Source: Palleronia sp. LCG004 (GTDB taxonomy: Bacteria > Pseudomonadota > Alphaproteobacteria > Rhodobacterales > Rhodobacteraceae). From it: DNA of 64,000 bases. The stretch covers positions 1,798,001 through 1,862,000 of the forward strand of contig NZ_CP136759.1 in NCBI RefSeq assembly GCF_032931615.1. Reading direction: 5' to 3'. Within the stretch, counting starts at the first letter, position 1. Every line of letters begins with the position of its first letter. Positions 1 to 8,911 of this stretch are shown here, piece after piece. Under the pieces are notes generated by a model. It saw only the letters and a list, made by a program, of their open reading frames with translations, was not told the origin of the DNA and ran no database searches. The translations under genes were made by a program, and so were the position numbers.

Positions 1-415
1 GCGTGTGGGCTATGCCATCGGGGCCGGACCGTTGATCGCGGCCTACGACAAGGTGCGCGACCATTTCGGGGTTTCACGGATCTCGCAGGCGGGCGCGATC
101 GCGGCACTCGCGGACACGGAGCACTTGAAGCTGACCGTGAACAACATCGCCCAAAGCGTTGAAGCCATTTCCGAAATCGGGCACAGGAACGGATTGATCC
201 CACTCCGGACCGCGACCAATTTCGTGACGCTCGATTGCGGACGCGATGGCGATCATGCCCGCGCGCTGCTGGTGGAACTCGGGCGGCGCGGGATCTTCGT
301 GCGGATGCCCGGGGTCGCCCCTCTCGATCGCTGCATCCGTGTCACCTGCGGCCCGGCCCCGGCGATGGAGATCCTCGCCGAGGCACTGCCCGACGCCCTT
401 CGCGCGATCCTCTAG
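1..415 (+). CDS. PLP-dependent aminotransferase, class I/II (HisC-like), C-terminal part
   Basis: Partial gene: the reading frame is open from base 2 and the true start lies upstream of the window. The visible ~137 residues begin with an RVGYAIG segment, the pattern that follows the PLP-binding lysine and phosphate-binding arginine in histidinol-phosphate-type fold-I aminotransferases. They end with the small C-terminal domain, which carries the substrate-arginine region IRVTCG. The PLP lysine itself is outside the window, so the substrate cannot be read. The stop codon overlaps the stop of the convergent class-V aminotransferase by three bases. Confidence 0.8.
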   Translation, partial: RVGYAIGAGPLIAAYDKVRDHFGVSRISQAGAIAALADTEHLKLTVNNIAQSVEAISEIGHRNGLIPLRTATNFVTLDCGRDGDHARALLVELGRRGIFVRMPGVAPLDRCIRVTCGPAPAMEILAEALPDALRAIL

Positions 416-1608
416 GCTTCGGCGCAGATCGCGGCAGCCGCGTCGAGCGCACCGGGGCCGAACGGAATATCGAGCGCCGTCATTCCCGCCTGGATCACAC
501 CCAGCACTCCCAGCATCATATGCGCGTTGATGTGTCCCATGTGCCCTACCCGGAAATACCCGGCGGCGGCATAGGTCCCGGGTTCCGCCATGCCGATCCC
601 GATGCCGAGCGTCACGCCCGCCTTGTGCTCGCACCAGGCCCGCAGGCGATCGGCGCGATCCTCGCCTAGTTTGGCCGAGGTCACGGCGTGGCTGCGATAG
701 GCCGGATCCGCAACGTTGAGCTGCATCGGCCCGCCAGCCCCCCAGGCATCGAAGGCCGACCAGAGTGCACGGGCCAGGGTCTCGTGCCGGCCGATGACGT
801 TCTCGATCCCCTCGCCGTGGATCATGTCGAGCGCCGCGCGCAGCCCGTAGAGGTGATGCGTCGGAGCGGTGCCGGTGAAGTACATGTAGAAGGCCTCGGG
901 ATCCGTACGCGTCCGCCAGTCCCAGTAATGCGTGACGAATTTTGCAGTCTCGCGCGCGCGATCGGCCTTGTCGTTGTAGAAGACGAAGCCGATCCCCGGC
1001 GGCGTCATAAGGCCCTTCTGACAGGCGGCGATCGTGACGTCGACGCCCCAGGCATCCATCTCGAACGGATCGCAGGCAAGCGAGGCGATGCAATCGGCCA
1101 TGAGGAGCGCCGGATGCCCCAGATCGTCGAGCACCTTTCTCAGCGCCGCGATGTCGTTCCGGATACCTGTCGAGGTATCAACATAGACGACCGGAAGCGC
1201 CTTGATCCGATGCTCGGTATCCGCCGCCAGCACCTCGGAGACGCGGTCCGGATCGATCGGGGACTGCTTTCCGAAATCGAGCATCTCGACTTCGGCCCCG
1301 AGCCGGGTCGCAACCTCGGACCATCCGTGCGCGAAACGCCCCGTCGCGGGAAACAGGAGCTTGTCGCCCGGAGACAGGATATTCGCCAGCGCGGCCTCCC
1401 AGATACCGTGGCCGTTGGCGATGAAGATCGCGGCATGCGCGCTCGTGCCCGCGATACGCTTCAGATCCTCCACGATCCCCGGAACCATCTCGGTCAACTC
1501 GCCCGCGTATATGTTCGGCGAGGCCCGATGCATCGCGCGCTGCACCGCGTCGGGGATCACGGACGGACCGGGAATTGCGAGATAGGGATGGCCGTGGGCA
1601 AGCGACAT
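412..1608 (-). CDS. Class-V PLP aminotransferase (alanine/serine-glyoxylate aminotransferase-like)
   Basis: A 398-residue fold-type I, class-V aminotransferase. The PLP lysine sits in ACQKGLM, preceded by the cofactor-binding ADCIASLACDP stretch, and the C-terminal GYFRVGHMG motif is typical of the SgaA/AGXT family. Family members transfer amino groups to glyoxylate or pyruvate in the cytoplasm. The substrate here is inferred, and pyridoxamine-pyruvate or phosphonate aminotransferase activity cannot be excluded. The start MSLAHG was chosen because AAGGA lies just upstream; a longer frame runs 63 bases further without a ribosome site. It is divergent from the ABC exporter and convergent with the preceding aminotransferase. 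Confidence 0.8.
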   Translation of the reverse strand: MSLAHGHPYLAIPGPSVIPDAVQRAMHRASPNIYAGELTEMVPGIVEDLKRIAGTSAHAAIFIANGHGIWEAALANILSPGDKLLFPATGRFAHGWSEVATRLGAEVEMLDFGKQSPIDPDRVSEVLAADTEHRIKALPVVYVDTSTGIRNDIAALRKVLDDLGHPALLMADCIASLACDPFEMDAWGVDVTIAACQKGLMTPPGIGFVFYNDKADRARETAKFVTHYWDWRTRTDPEAFYMYFTGTAPTHHLYGLRAALDMIHGEGIENVIGRHETLARALWSAFDAWGAGGPMQLNVADPAYRSHAVTSAKLGEDRADRLRAWCEHKAGVTLGIGIGMAEPGTYAAAGYFRVGHMGHINAHMMLGVLGVIQAGMTALDIPFGPGALDAAAAICAEA

Positions 1609-1721
1609 GGAACGATCCTTCGGACAACAGTGCTTCGCCGGTGGCCTACGACCGCCGGACCACGGCGTCAATCTCGCGCCGCTTCCCCCTTGCGCCGATC
1701 CGCGTTAAGGCCACCGTCGAG

Positions 1722-3563
1722 ATGGCCCGAGGACCGAAGCCCCTTTCGCCGGATGCGCGCGCGCTCCTGATGCGGCTCTGGCGCGACTACGTGCGCCGGC
1801 ACTGGCCCTGGCTTGCCGGTGCCTTCGTGCTGATGGCGCTCGAGGGCGGCAGCCTCGGCGCGCTCAGCTATCTGCTACAACCGATGTTCGACCTCGTCTT
1901 CGTCGAGGGCGACGGCAGTGCGATATGGTGGGTCGGCGGCGGCATCATGGCACTCTTCGTGCTCCGTGCGATCACGGGTGTGCTGCAGCGCACGCTTCTC
2001 ACGCGCGTGGCACAGCTGACGTCGACGCGCATGCAGATCGACCTTCTTTCGCACATGATGACGCTCGATACGCGGTTCTTCTCGTCAAACCCGCCCGGTG
2101 CATTGATCGAACGGGTTCAGGGCGACACGCTTGCCGTGCAGAACGTTTGGCAGGTTCTGATCTCGGGGCTCGGCCGGGACATCGTCGCGCTCGTATCGCT
2201 TTTCGTCGTGGCGCTCGGCATCGATGCAGGGTGGACACTGGCGGCCGTGATCGGCGTGCCCCTCCTGATCCTCCCCTCGATCGTCCTTCAACGCTATGTG
2301 CGCAAGAAGACCCGGGCGATGCGCGCGACCTCGTTCAAGCGGGCGACGCGGCTCGACGAGATCTTTCACGGCATCAACGCGATCAAGCTCAACGGCATGG
2401 AAGGTCACCAGATCGGGCGTTTCGACGATTTGGTCAGCGACATCGTGCAGGTTCAGATCAAGACTGCCGCGGGGCGGGCGATGCTGCCCGGCCTCATCGA
2501 CATCGTGACGGGTATCGGCTTCTTCGGAGTGCTCGTCCTCGGCGGACAGGACATCATCTCGGGCGAAAAGACGGTGGGCGAGTTCATGTCCTTCTTCACC
2601 GCCATGGCACTCGCCTTTCAGCCGTTGCGCCGGATCGGTGCGGTGGCGGGCGTGACGCAGGTGGCGGCCGCCTCGCTCGACAACATCTACACGATCTTCG
2701 ACATGCGCCCGTCGATCCGCTCGGGCACGCTTTCTGCCATCGGCTCAATTCCACCGGACGTTTCGTTGCGAAACGTCTCGTTCTCCTACGACGACACCGA
2801 CGTGCTGAAGGGCGCGAGCCTCGATGCCCAAGCTGGGCTGACCACCGCGCTCGTCGGGGCGTCCGGAGCCGGAAAGAGCACCGTCTTCAATCTTCTCACC
2901 CGTCTGATCGAACCCGCCTCGGGCGCGGTCACGATTGACGGGCGGGACGTGAAGGAGTTCGATCTCGATGCGCTTCGCGGGCTTTTCTCGGTGGTGACGC
3001 AAGACGCTCTGCTTTTTGACGAGACGATCCGCGACAACATCCTCCTCGGTCGGACCGACATATCCGAGGCCCGTCTGCGCGAGGTGATCGAAGCGGCGCA
3101 TGTCGCCGATTTCGCCGATGCACTGCCCGAGGGCCTCGAAACGCAGGCGGGACCGCGGGGATCGAACCTTTCGGGCGGTCAGAGACAGCGCGTGGCGATC
3201 GCCCGGGCGCTTCTGCGTGATACGCCGATTCTTCTCCTCGACGAGGCGACCTCGGCGCTCGACGCGCAATCAGAGGCGCTGATCCAGCAAGCTCTCGAAC
3301 GGCTGAGCCGCGGGCGCACGACGATCGTGATCGCGCACCGCCTCGCGACGATCCGGGATGCGCACCATATCATCGTCATGGACGAGGGCCGCGTCGTCGA
3401 TCAGGGCACCCACGAAGAGCTCATTGCGCGCGGCGGTCTCTACGCGCAGCTCTACAAGCTGCAATTCAGCGAAGACGGAGGTTCCGATGAAAGATCCACG
3501 CAAGGTTCTGGCACTGACGGGGGCGGACCGGGTCGCGTTCCTGCAGGATCTGACGACGAATGA
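1722..3563 (+). CDS. ABC transporter, fused permease and ATPase (MsbA-like exporter)
   Basis: About 613 residues with the classic half-exporter layout: a six-helix transmembrane domain in roughly the first 320 residues, then one nucleotide-binding domain. Walker A is GASGAGKST, the signature NLSGGQRQRVAIARAL, Walker B ILLLDEATSALD and the switch histidine lies in IAHRLATIRD. Such proteins dimerise in the inner membrane and flip lipids or drugs; the substrate is not readable. Start at MARGPK after a TTAAGG. The frame continues about 26 residues past the usual YAQLYKLQF end and overlaps the YgfZ gene by 77 bases. Confidence 0.87.
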   Translation: MARGPKPLSPDARALLMRLWRDYVRRHWPWLAGAFVLMALEGGSLGALSYLLQPMFDLVFVEGDGSAIWWVGGGIMALFVLRAITGVLQRTLLTRVAQLTSTRMQIDLLSHMMTLDTRFFSSNPPGALIERVQGDTLAVQNVWQVLISGLGRDIVALVSLFVVALGIDAGWTLAAVIGVPLLILPSIVLQRYVRKKTRAMRATSFKRATRLDEIFHGINAIKLNGMEGHQIGRFDDLVSDIVQVQIKTAAGRAMLPGLIDIVTGIGFFGVLVLGGQDIISGEKTVGEFMSFFTAMALAFQPLRRIGAVAGVTQVAAASLDNIYTIFDMRPSIRSGTLSAIGSIPPDVSLRNVSFSYDDTDVLKGASLDAQAGLTTALVGASGAGKSTVFNLLTRLIEPASGAVTIDGRDVKEFDLDALRGLFSVVTQDALLFDETIRDNILLGRTDISEARLREVIEAAHVADFADALPEGLETQAGPRGSNLSGGQRQRVAIARALLRDTPILLLDEATSALDAQSEALIQQALERLSRGRTTIVIAHRLATIRDAHHIIVMDEGRVVDQGTHEELIARGGLYAQLYKLQFSEDGGSDERSTQGSGTDGGGPGRVPAGSDDE

Positions 3564-4224
3564 CGTGACGCGTCCCGGCACGCTCGTCTATTCCGCACTT
3601 CTCACGCCGCAAGGCAAATATCTGGCCGATTTCTTCGTCTCCAACCGCGCGGATGCACTATTGATCGACGTCGCGGAAGATCTGGCCGATGCCCTCGCGC
3701 AGCGGCTGTCGATGTACCGCCTGCGCCGTGATGTCGCGATCGAGATTACCGACAATCCCGTCGGACGTGGCACAAGTGAGGCACCCGATGGCGCGCTGGC
3801 GGATCCGCGCCATGCCGCGATGGGCTGGCGTGCGATCGGTCACGGGGCAGCCGATGACGGCACCGATTGGGACGCACTGCGCGTGGAACATCTGGTCCCG
3901 CGATCGGGGGTCGAACTTCGCCCGAACGAAAGTTACCCGCTGGAGTTCGGTCTCGACCGTCTTCACGGCATCGACTTTCGCAAGGGCTGCTATGTCGGAC
4001 AGGAAGTGACCGCCCGGATGAAGCACAAGACCGAGTTGAAGAAGGGGCTTGCCCGTGTCCGGATAGACGGCCCGGCCGAACCCGGAACCGAGATCACCGC
4101 TGGAGAGAAGTCCGCCGGAACACTCTTCACCCGCTCGGGCGACCGCGCGCTCGCCTGGTTGCGCTACGACCGCGCCGAGGGCGAGATGCGGGCGGGGGAC
4201 GCCGTCATCGTTCGCGATGCTTGA
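3487..4224 (+). CDS. ygfZ: Folate-binding protein YgfZ / GcvT-like Fe-S repair protein
   Basis: A 245-residue protein with the YgfZ signature KGCYVGQEVTARMKH near residues 165-180, whose cysteine is needed for activity in E. coli YgfZ. The family binds tetrahydrofolate and supports iron-sulfur enzymes such as MiaB. The N-terminal region LTGADRVAFLQDLTTNDV matches the family start, and GGAGG just upstream sets the start at MKDPRK. It begins inside the end of the ABC exporter gene and its stop overlaps the next gene by 8 bases, so the three are probably co-transcribed and translationally coupled. Confidence 0.87.
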   Translation: MKDPRKVLALTGADRVAFLQDLTTNDVTRPGTLVYSALLTPQGKYLADFFVSNRADALLIDVAEDLADALAQRLSMYRLRRDVAIEITDNPVGRGTSEAPDGALADPRHAAMGWRAIGHGAADDGTDWDALRVEHLVPRSGVELRPNESYPLEFGLDRLHGIDFRKGCYVGQEVTARMKHKTELKKGLARVRIDGPAEPGTEITAGEKSAGTLFTRSGDRALAWLRYDRAEGEMRAGDAVIVRDA

Positions 4225-5023
4225 TCTCGGGGCTCGGGTCGCGGCACTCACGGGGCTGGGCGTCTTCTCCGTCAGCCCTCTCTCGGGGGGCGACATCGCT
4301 CAGGTCGCGCGCATCACGCTCGAAGACGGCCGCTGCGTTATCGCGAAGTCGGGCGGCCCGTCGATGACAGAGGCACGGATGCTCCGCGCCATCGCCGCAA
4401 CGGGCTGCGCTGCGCCAGAGGTTCTGGAAGTAGCGGAAGACATCCTCATCATGTCCGACCTTGCCGAAGGCAGCGGCTCCGACGAAGCCTGGGCTAAGGC
4501 CGGGGCTGCCGTCGCGCAACTTCACGCCAACGAGGGCGAGAGCTACGGCTGGGACGAGCCAACCGCCTTCGGGAACGCTCCCTGCCCGGCCGATCGTTCG
4601 GATGATTGGCCCACCTTCTGGGCCCAGAACCGTCTCCTCGCCTGGCCGGGCTCACTGCCCTCGGAGATCGCGCAACGGGTCGAAGCATTGGCCCCCCGCG
4701 TGGATGATCTCCTGCCGGAAACTCCCCGGGCAAGCCTGCTTCACGGTGATCTCTGGCGCGGCAATCTGCTGCTCGACGGCAGGTACTTTTCGGGGCTCAT
4801 CGATCCGGCCTGCTATTACGGCGACGCGGAGGTCGATCTCGCGGCGCTCACCCTTTTCGCATCGCCACCGCCTTCCTTCTGGGAAGCATACGGAAAGCTG
4901 GATCGAGGGTGGGAGAAGCGTCGCGCGCTCTATCAGCTCTGGCCCGCTCTCGTACATCTGCGGCTCTTCGGGGCGGGCTATCGCGAAATGGTCGAGACGC
5001 GCCTCACCGCCCTCGGGGCCTGA
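4217..5023 (+). CDS. Fructosamine kinase / aminoglycoside phosphotransferase family protein
   Basis: A 268-residue kinase-fold protein. Catalytic-loop motif HGDLWRGN and metal-binding IDPACYYGDAEVDLA are diagnostic of the fructosamine-3-kinase branch (E. coli YniA type). The N-terminal lobe has the nucleotide-binding LSGGDIAQVARI and lysine in CVIAKSGG. Such enzymes phosphorylate sugar-derived Amadori adducts on proteins so that they fall off; the true substrate in bacteria is rarely tested. The start overlaps ygfZ by 8 bases. It converges on efp 18 bases downstream. Confidence 0.85.
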   Translation: MLDLGARVAALTGLGVFSVSPLSGGDIAQVARITLEDGRCVIAKSGGPSMTEARMLRAIAATGCAAPEVLEVAEDILIMSDLAEGSGSDEAWAKAGAAVAQLHANEGESYGWDEPTAFGNAPCPADRSDDWPTFWAQNRLLAWPGSLPSEIAQRVEALAPRVDDLLPETPRASLLHGDLWRGNLLLDGRYFSGLIDPACYYGDAEVDLAALTLFASPPPSFWEAYGKLDRGWEKRRALYQLWPALVHLRLFGAGYREMVETRLTALGA

Positions 5024-5041
5024 GGCGCGATTCGATGGTGC

Positions 5042-5605
5042 TCAGGCGCGCTCGGAATATTCCATCGTCTCGGTGTTGACGACGATGTCCTCGTCCTGGC
5101 CCACGAACGGCGGCACCATGACCTTCACACCATTGTCGAGGACGGCAGGCTTGAAGCTGTTGGCAGCGGTCTGGCCCTTCACCACCGGCTCCGTCTCGAC
5201 GACCTTGCAGACGACCTTCTGCGGCAGCGTCGCGTTCAGCGCCTCAGCCTCGTAATACTCGATCTGGATCGTCATGCCGTCCTGCAGGAACGGACGCCGC
5301 TCGCCGAGAATCTCGGCCGGAAGTTCGATCTGCTCGTAGGTTTCACTGTCCATGAACGTCAGCATTCCGTCCTGTTCGTAGAGGAATTGCTGGTCCTTCT
5401 GTTCGAGCCGAACGCGGTCGACCTTGTCCGCCGACCGAAACCGTTCGTTGAGCTTCGAACCGTTCCTGAGGTTGCGCAATTCAACCTGAGCGAAAGCGCC
5501 GCCCTTGCCGGGTTTCACATGGTCGACCTTCACAGCAGCCCAGAGCCCGCCGTTGTGATCGAGCACGTTGCCCGGCCTGATCTCGTTTCCGTTGATTTTT
5601 GCCAT
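5042..5605 (-). CDS. efp: Elongation factor P
   Basis: A 187-residue protein of standard length with the three EF-P barrel domains. The loop GKGGA places a lysine at residue 34, the position that is beta-lysylated in organisms having EpmA/EpmB; whether this strain modifies it cannot be told from the window. EF-P enters the E site and relieves ribosomes stalled on polyproline. It starts [12 protein letters not shown] and sits alone on the minus strand, divergent from the DUF6280 gene across about 210 bases, which should hold both promoters. I see no convincing promoter boxes there. Confidence 0.95.
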   Translation of the reverse strand: MAKINGNEIRPGNVLDHNGGLWAAVKVDHVKPGKGGAFAQVELRNLRNGSKLNERFRSADKVDRVRLEQKDQQFLYEQDGMLTFMDSETYEQIELPAEILGERRPFLQDGMTIQIEYYEAEALNATLPQKVVCKVVETEPVVKGQTAANSFKPAVLDNGVKVMVPPFVGQDEDIVVNTETMEYSERA

Positions 5606-5815
5606 GTGTCCGAACCGTGACGATTGGTTGATGAAATGTTGACGGACCCTATATCTATCCCCTCGGGAGCGCGCAACATAGCCTATCTCGCGGTCCGAGC
5701 CCTCGACCCATGCGCGATGCGCATATGTGGTATTCTGTTTTGGGGTGCCAAACTGCGGCGTGATGGTCCATAAGACCCCTCATGCCGGAATTGCAAGAAT
5801 AACAAGGATCGTCAA

Positions 5816-6133
5816 ATGACCGACTTCGTTGACGGAACCGCATTCAACCATGAGCAGGGCAACCGCGCGCGCAAGCTTTTTGCCGCCGTGGTCCTCGCCG
5901 CGCTGGACGATGCGATCGCCGATGACAAGAAATACGGCAATGGCCCGGAGCAGATCGCTCGTTGGGCTCGCTCGCGCGATGGGCGCGAAGTTCTGAGTTG
6001 TGCGGGCATCGACCCGAATGAGCGTGTGGTCGAAGGCCTCATGGGATTTGTCGGCAAGGGCGTACGGACTTCCGTGGCGCTCAGCCGCGAGGAAAGCGAG
6101 CGGCGCAACGCCGCGCAGGCCGAAGCCGCCTGA
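5816..6133 (+). CDS. DUF6280 family protein
   Basis: A 105-residue soluble protein, predicted all-helical, with a conserved-looking core (LAALDDAIADDKKYGNG, then SREESERR). I recognise it as the small DUF6280 family that appears widespread in Rhodobacteraceae; no biochemical function is known to me. AAGGA sits ten bases before the ATG. It is a single-gene unit closed by a strong intrinsic terminator 30 bases after the stop, which suggests it is expressed and regulated on its own. Confidence 0.7.
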   Translation: MTDFVDGTAFNHEQGNRARKLFAAVVLAALDDAIADDKKYGNGPEQIARWARSRDGREVLSCAGIDPNERVVEGLMGFVGKGVRTSVALSREESERRNAAQAEAA

Positions 6134-6162
6134 TTCACCTTCGCTTCAACGTGAAGGCAGAG

Positions 6163-6194
6163 AGCGCCGCGGATCTTTCCACGGCGCTTTTTTT
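6163..6194 (+). terminator. Intrinsic terminator after the DUF6280 gene
   Basis: A ten-base stem with one mismatch (arms AGCGCCGCGG and CCACGGCGCT, loop ATCTTT) is followed by an uninterrupted run of seven T residues. This is a textbook rho-independent terminator, oriented for the plus-strand gene. Confidence 0.88.
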
Positions 6195-6242
6195 GTCGTC
6201 GTCTTCTTCAGCCCAAACGGCGAGCTCAAACCGCCATCACGG

Positions 6243-6680
6243 TCAGTCGAGATCGCCCGCAGCAATTGCCCGCATGATCTCGCGTCGGACGAGACGACGC
6301 ATGTTCCGCGTGATCCTCTCCCCCATCGCGCCCTGCAATTCCTCGCGAACGAGATCCGAAACCATATCGCGCAGAGCATTTTCGTCGATCGCGGTCACGT
6401 CTTGGCGTGCGCGGCCTTGACCGGAACCATGTTCCATGGCTGATCCCGTTTCACGGGCGGATTGGGCAGCGACCACCGCCTCCAGCTCCGCGATGCGATC
6501 CTCGAGGCTGCGCTGGTCCGGGGCCGCCTCGTTCGCCGGTTCTGTCAGGACGAGTGGCCCTTCCTCTGAAACGCGCTGATCGGATGTCAGCACGAGTCGC
6601 GGAAGCGTCTTCTCCGAAACCAGTCTGCGGATCGAATGGAGGACGCTTTCGATGTCGGTCTGACCGGCTGGATCGGACAT
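6243..6680 (-). CDS. PopZ-like (DUF2497-type) small helical protein
   Basis: A 145-residue protein. The N-terminal helix TDIESVLHSIRRLVSE resembles the MEEILASIRRI helix of the polar organiser PopZ. After a low-complexity acidic linker and a short coiled coil, the C-terminus reads LVREELQGAMGERITRNMRR, resembling the oligomerisation region of PopZ-type proteins. The start MSDPAG has GAGGGAAG upstream; the frame extends further but into the tolC 3' end. Assignment to PopZ is by motif similarity only. It lies 64 bases downstream of tolC on the same strand. Confidence 0.5.
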   Translation of the reverse strand: MSDPAGQTDIESVLHSIRRLVSEKTLPRLVLTSDQRVSEEGPLVLTEPANEAAPDQRSLEDRIAELEAVVAAQSARETGSAMEHGSGQGRARQDVTAIDENALRDMVSDLVREELQGAMGERITRNMRRLVRREIMRAIAAGDLD

Positions 6681-6744
6681 GGACTTCCCTCGTGGATCTG
6701 GCCGCGAGCGAACCCGGCCCGGTAGCGACGGAACCCGCTTCGCG

Positions 6745-8181
6745 TCAGTTCCGGCCGATCGCGCGCAGGATGGAATCGAGCTTTTCACCCTGCGGAGAGA
6801 CTTCACGCAGCGGGGCGTTTCGCACGGCATTGTAATAGGCTTCCGGGTCATAGGTAACCACGGGAAGATCGAGATGTTCGACCGTCATGAGCCCCATCCC
6901 GGAGAGGAGCTGATACGCGGCGTTGATCTCGGAGATCTGGGCCGAGATGAGGTTCGCCCGGGCGTCCTGCAGATCCTGCTCGGCGTCGAGGATGTCGAGC
7001 GTCGTACGCGTGCCGAACCGCACCTCTTCCTGAACCGATTCGAAGGCGAGCCGCGCGGCTGATACCTCGAGCCCGCCGGCTTCGATCCGTGCGCGGGCCA
7101 CCTCGAGCAGCGCCCAGGCCTGCGCAACCTGCTGCAGCACGTTGTCGGTCGCAATATGGAGGTCGGCAAAGGATTCGTCGCGGTTCGCGATCGCCTGCCG
7201 ATACAGCGAACTCAATCGCCCGCCGGTGTAGATCGGTCCGCTCATCTGCACGCCAACCGACGCGCTTTCTTCGAAATCGTCGGCGACGTTAAGGTTCGCG
7301 CTGCCGCTGATCGAGGGCCGGAACGACGCCTTGGCCTGCGAAACGTTGAGTTCGGATACGGTCACCAGACGCATGGCCCGCAGGATGTCGGGATGCGATT
7401 TGCGCGCGACGTCCTGCGCGGCGGCAAGCGTGGCAGGCAGCGGCGGAAGGTTCCGAATTTCGGCGAGCGCGCCTGGAAGTTGACCCACGAAGCGCACGTA
7501 ATTCGCCCGGGCCTGCTCCAGATCGCCGAGGGCGGCAGCAAGACCGGATCGCGCCGACGCCAGGCCGGCTTCGGCGACGGACACGTCGGTACGGGTCACC
7601 TCGCCCACCTCGAACCGGTCGCGCGCGGCGCGCAACTGCTCGGAGATGAGCTCGACGTTGCTTTCGCGAAGGTTCACGAATGCGATGGATTCGCGCACGC
7701 CCAGATACGCCTGCACGGCATTCAGGAGGACCTGCTGCTCGGCCCCGATCAGCCCCTGCCGCGTGGCAAGAACCGACTCGCGGGCGATATCGGTACCGAG
7801 CCGTGTTGCTCCTCCATCCCAGAGCAGGAGCTCGGCAGAGATACCGATGGTGGAGGTGGTGTTCGCGTCGTCGCCGATCCGGGTGTCAGGCGTGATCTGC
7901 ATGCCGTTCGCCGATTGCCCAGGCACAGTCCGATCGTTCGGAAATGTCCAGGTGCGACGTATATTCGCGGAGTAGCTGACGATCGGGCGCAACTGCGAGA
8001 GCGCCTGCGCGACGTTTTCGTCCGCGGCCCGCAGGACGGCACGGTTCTTCTCCAGAAGTCCGGCATGGCGATAAGCCAGAACGAGCGCGTCGCCGAGCGT
8101 TTCGGCCTGGGCGCTCGCCGTCGCGGCAAGCGTGCCCAATGCCAGGGCGCTCGCGCGCAGAAGGCGACCCGCGGCCCTCAC
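6745..8181 (-). CDS. tolC: TolC family outer-membrane efflux protein
   Basis: A 478-residue protein with a signal peptide ending near ASAQA and the two repeats of the outer-membrane efflux family. These include long amphipathic helices (for example QVLLNAVQAYLGVRES and TDNVLQQVAQAWALLEV) and the RTTLDILDAEQDLQDAR segment shared by TolC proteins. It would form a trimeric channel through the outer membrane and periplasm, working with RND, MFS or type I secretion partners that are not encoded nearby. Its ATG overlaps the stop of the upstream methyltransferase gene by four bases (ATGA), so the two are coupled. Confidence 0.9.
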   Translation of the reverse strand: MRAAGRLLRASALALGTLAATASAQAETLGDALVLAYRHAGLLEKNRAVLRAADENVAQALSQLRPIVSYSANIRRTWTFPNDRTVPGQSANGMQITPDTRIGDDANTTSTIGISAELLLWDGGATRLGTDIARESVLATRQGLIGAEQQVLLNAVQAYLGVRESIAFVNLRESNVELISEQLRAARDRFEVGEVTRTDVSVAEAGLASARSGLAAALGDLEQARANYVRFVGQLPGALAEIRNLPPLPATLAAAQDVARKSHPDILRAMRLVTVSELNVSQAKASFRPSISGSANLNVADDFEESASVGVQMSGPIYTGGRLSSLYRQAIANRDESFADLHIATDNVLQQVAQAWALLEVARARIEAGGLEVSAARLAFESVQEEVRFGTRTTLDILDAEQDLQDARANLISAQISEINAAYQLLSGMGLMTVEHLDLPVVTYDPEAYYNAVRNAPLREVSPQGEKLDSILRAIGRN

Positions 8182-8831
8182 AACGTGAACTCCCGCGTGC
8201 GTTCGTAGCCCGGAAGCACCGGAGCCGAAGCGTTGAATGCATAGCGCCAGTGGATGCGGCCATCGACCTTGCGGCCGATCCGTGCAGTGCCGAGCTCACG
8301 TTCCATGAAGATGCAGCAGATGCGGCCATTCTCGGCAAGCTGGTCCACGATCGTATCGGGCAGGACTTCGATACCACCCTGAATCACGATCACGTCGAAC
8401 GGCGCATATTCCGGGGCACCCTCGTTGAGCGCGCCTTCGTTGATGGCGGCATTGTCGATCCCCGCCTCGGCAAGCGCCGCTTGCGCCTCCGTCACGTAGG
8501 CCGGCACCGGCTCCACCGCGACGACGGCCTGCGAGAGCCTCGCGAGGATCGCGCTCGAATATCCCATACCGGGACCGATATCGAGCACGAGATCCTCGGG
8601 CGTCACGTCGAGCGCATCGCAGAGCTTTGCAAGCGTGCGCGGATCGAGGATCACGCGCCGACTGTCGAGCGGCAGATGCTCACCGCTATAGGCCGCCTCG
8701 CGCAGGGCCTGAGGAACGAACAGCTCGCGTGGAACGTCGAGCATCGCGTCGATGATCGGAAATTCCGTGACGTCGGAAGGTCGCACCTGCGTGTCGACCA
8801 TCATGATGCGGCGTCTGGTATAATCGGCCAT
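8178..8831 (-). CDS. Pcm-like SAM-dependent methyltransferase (divergent protein-L-isoaspartate O-methyltransferase homologue)
   Basis: A 217-residue Rossmann methyltransferase. Motif I is VLDIGPGMGYSSAILARL, and VPRELFVP matches the Pcm family. The segment that in true Pcm reads roughly GQTISQP (isoaspartyl acceptor site) is SRRVILDP here, and the C-terminus ends at a normal length. It may therefore act on another substrate. It is translationally coupled to tolC and lies 80 bases after queA on the same strand. Automatic annotation would call it pcm; I keep the name open. Confidence 0.75.
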   Translation of the reverse strand: MADYTRRRIMMVDTQVRPSDVTEFPIIDAMLDVPRELFVPQALREAAYSGEHLPLDSRRVILDPRTLAKLCDALDVTPEDLVLDIGPGMGYSSAILARLSQAVVAVEPVPAYVTEAQAALAEAGIDNAAINEGALNEGAPEYAPFDVIVIQGGIEVLPDTIVDQLAENGRICCIFMERELGTARIGRKVDGRIHWRYAFNASAPVLPGYERTREFTL

Positions 8832-8911
8832 CGGCTAAACTCGTCCGTTCATTTCTTGCCTTCCCCGGAAGTGCCACAGGTGCGGCCCGCTGGCAACGCC
8901 GATATGCCGGC

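Noticed and set aside
5700..5730. ATGCGC repeats between efp and the DUF6280 gene as an operator
   Set aside because: Short and self-complementary by composition; no clear -35/-10 pair is near it.
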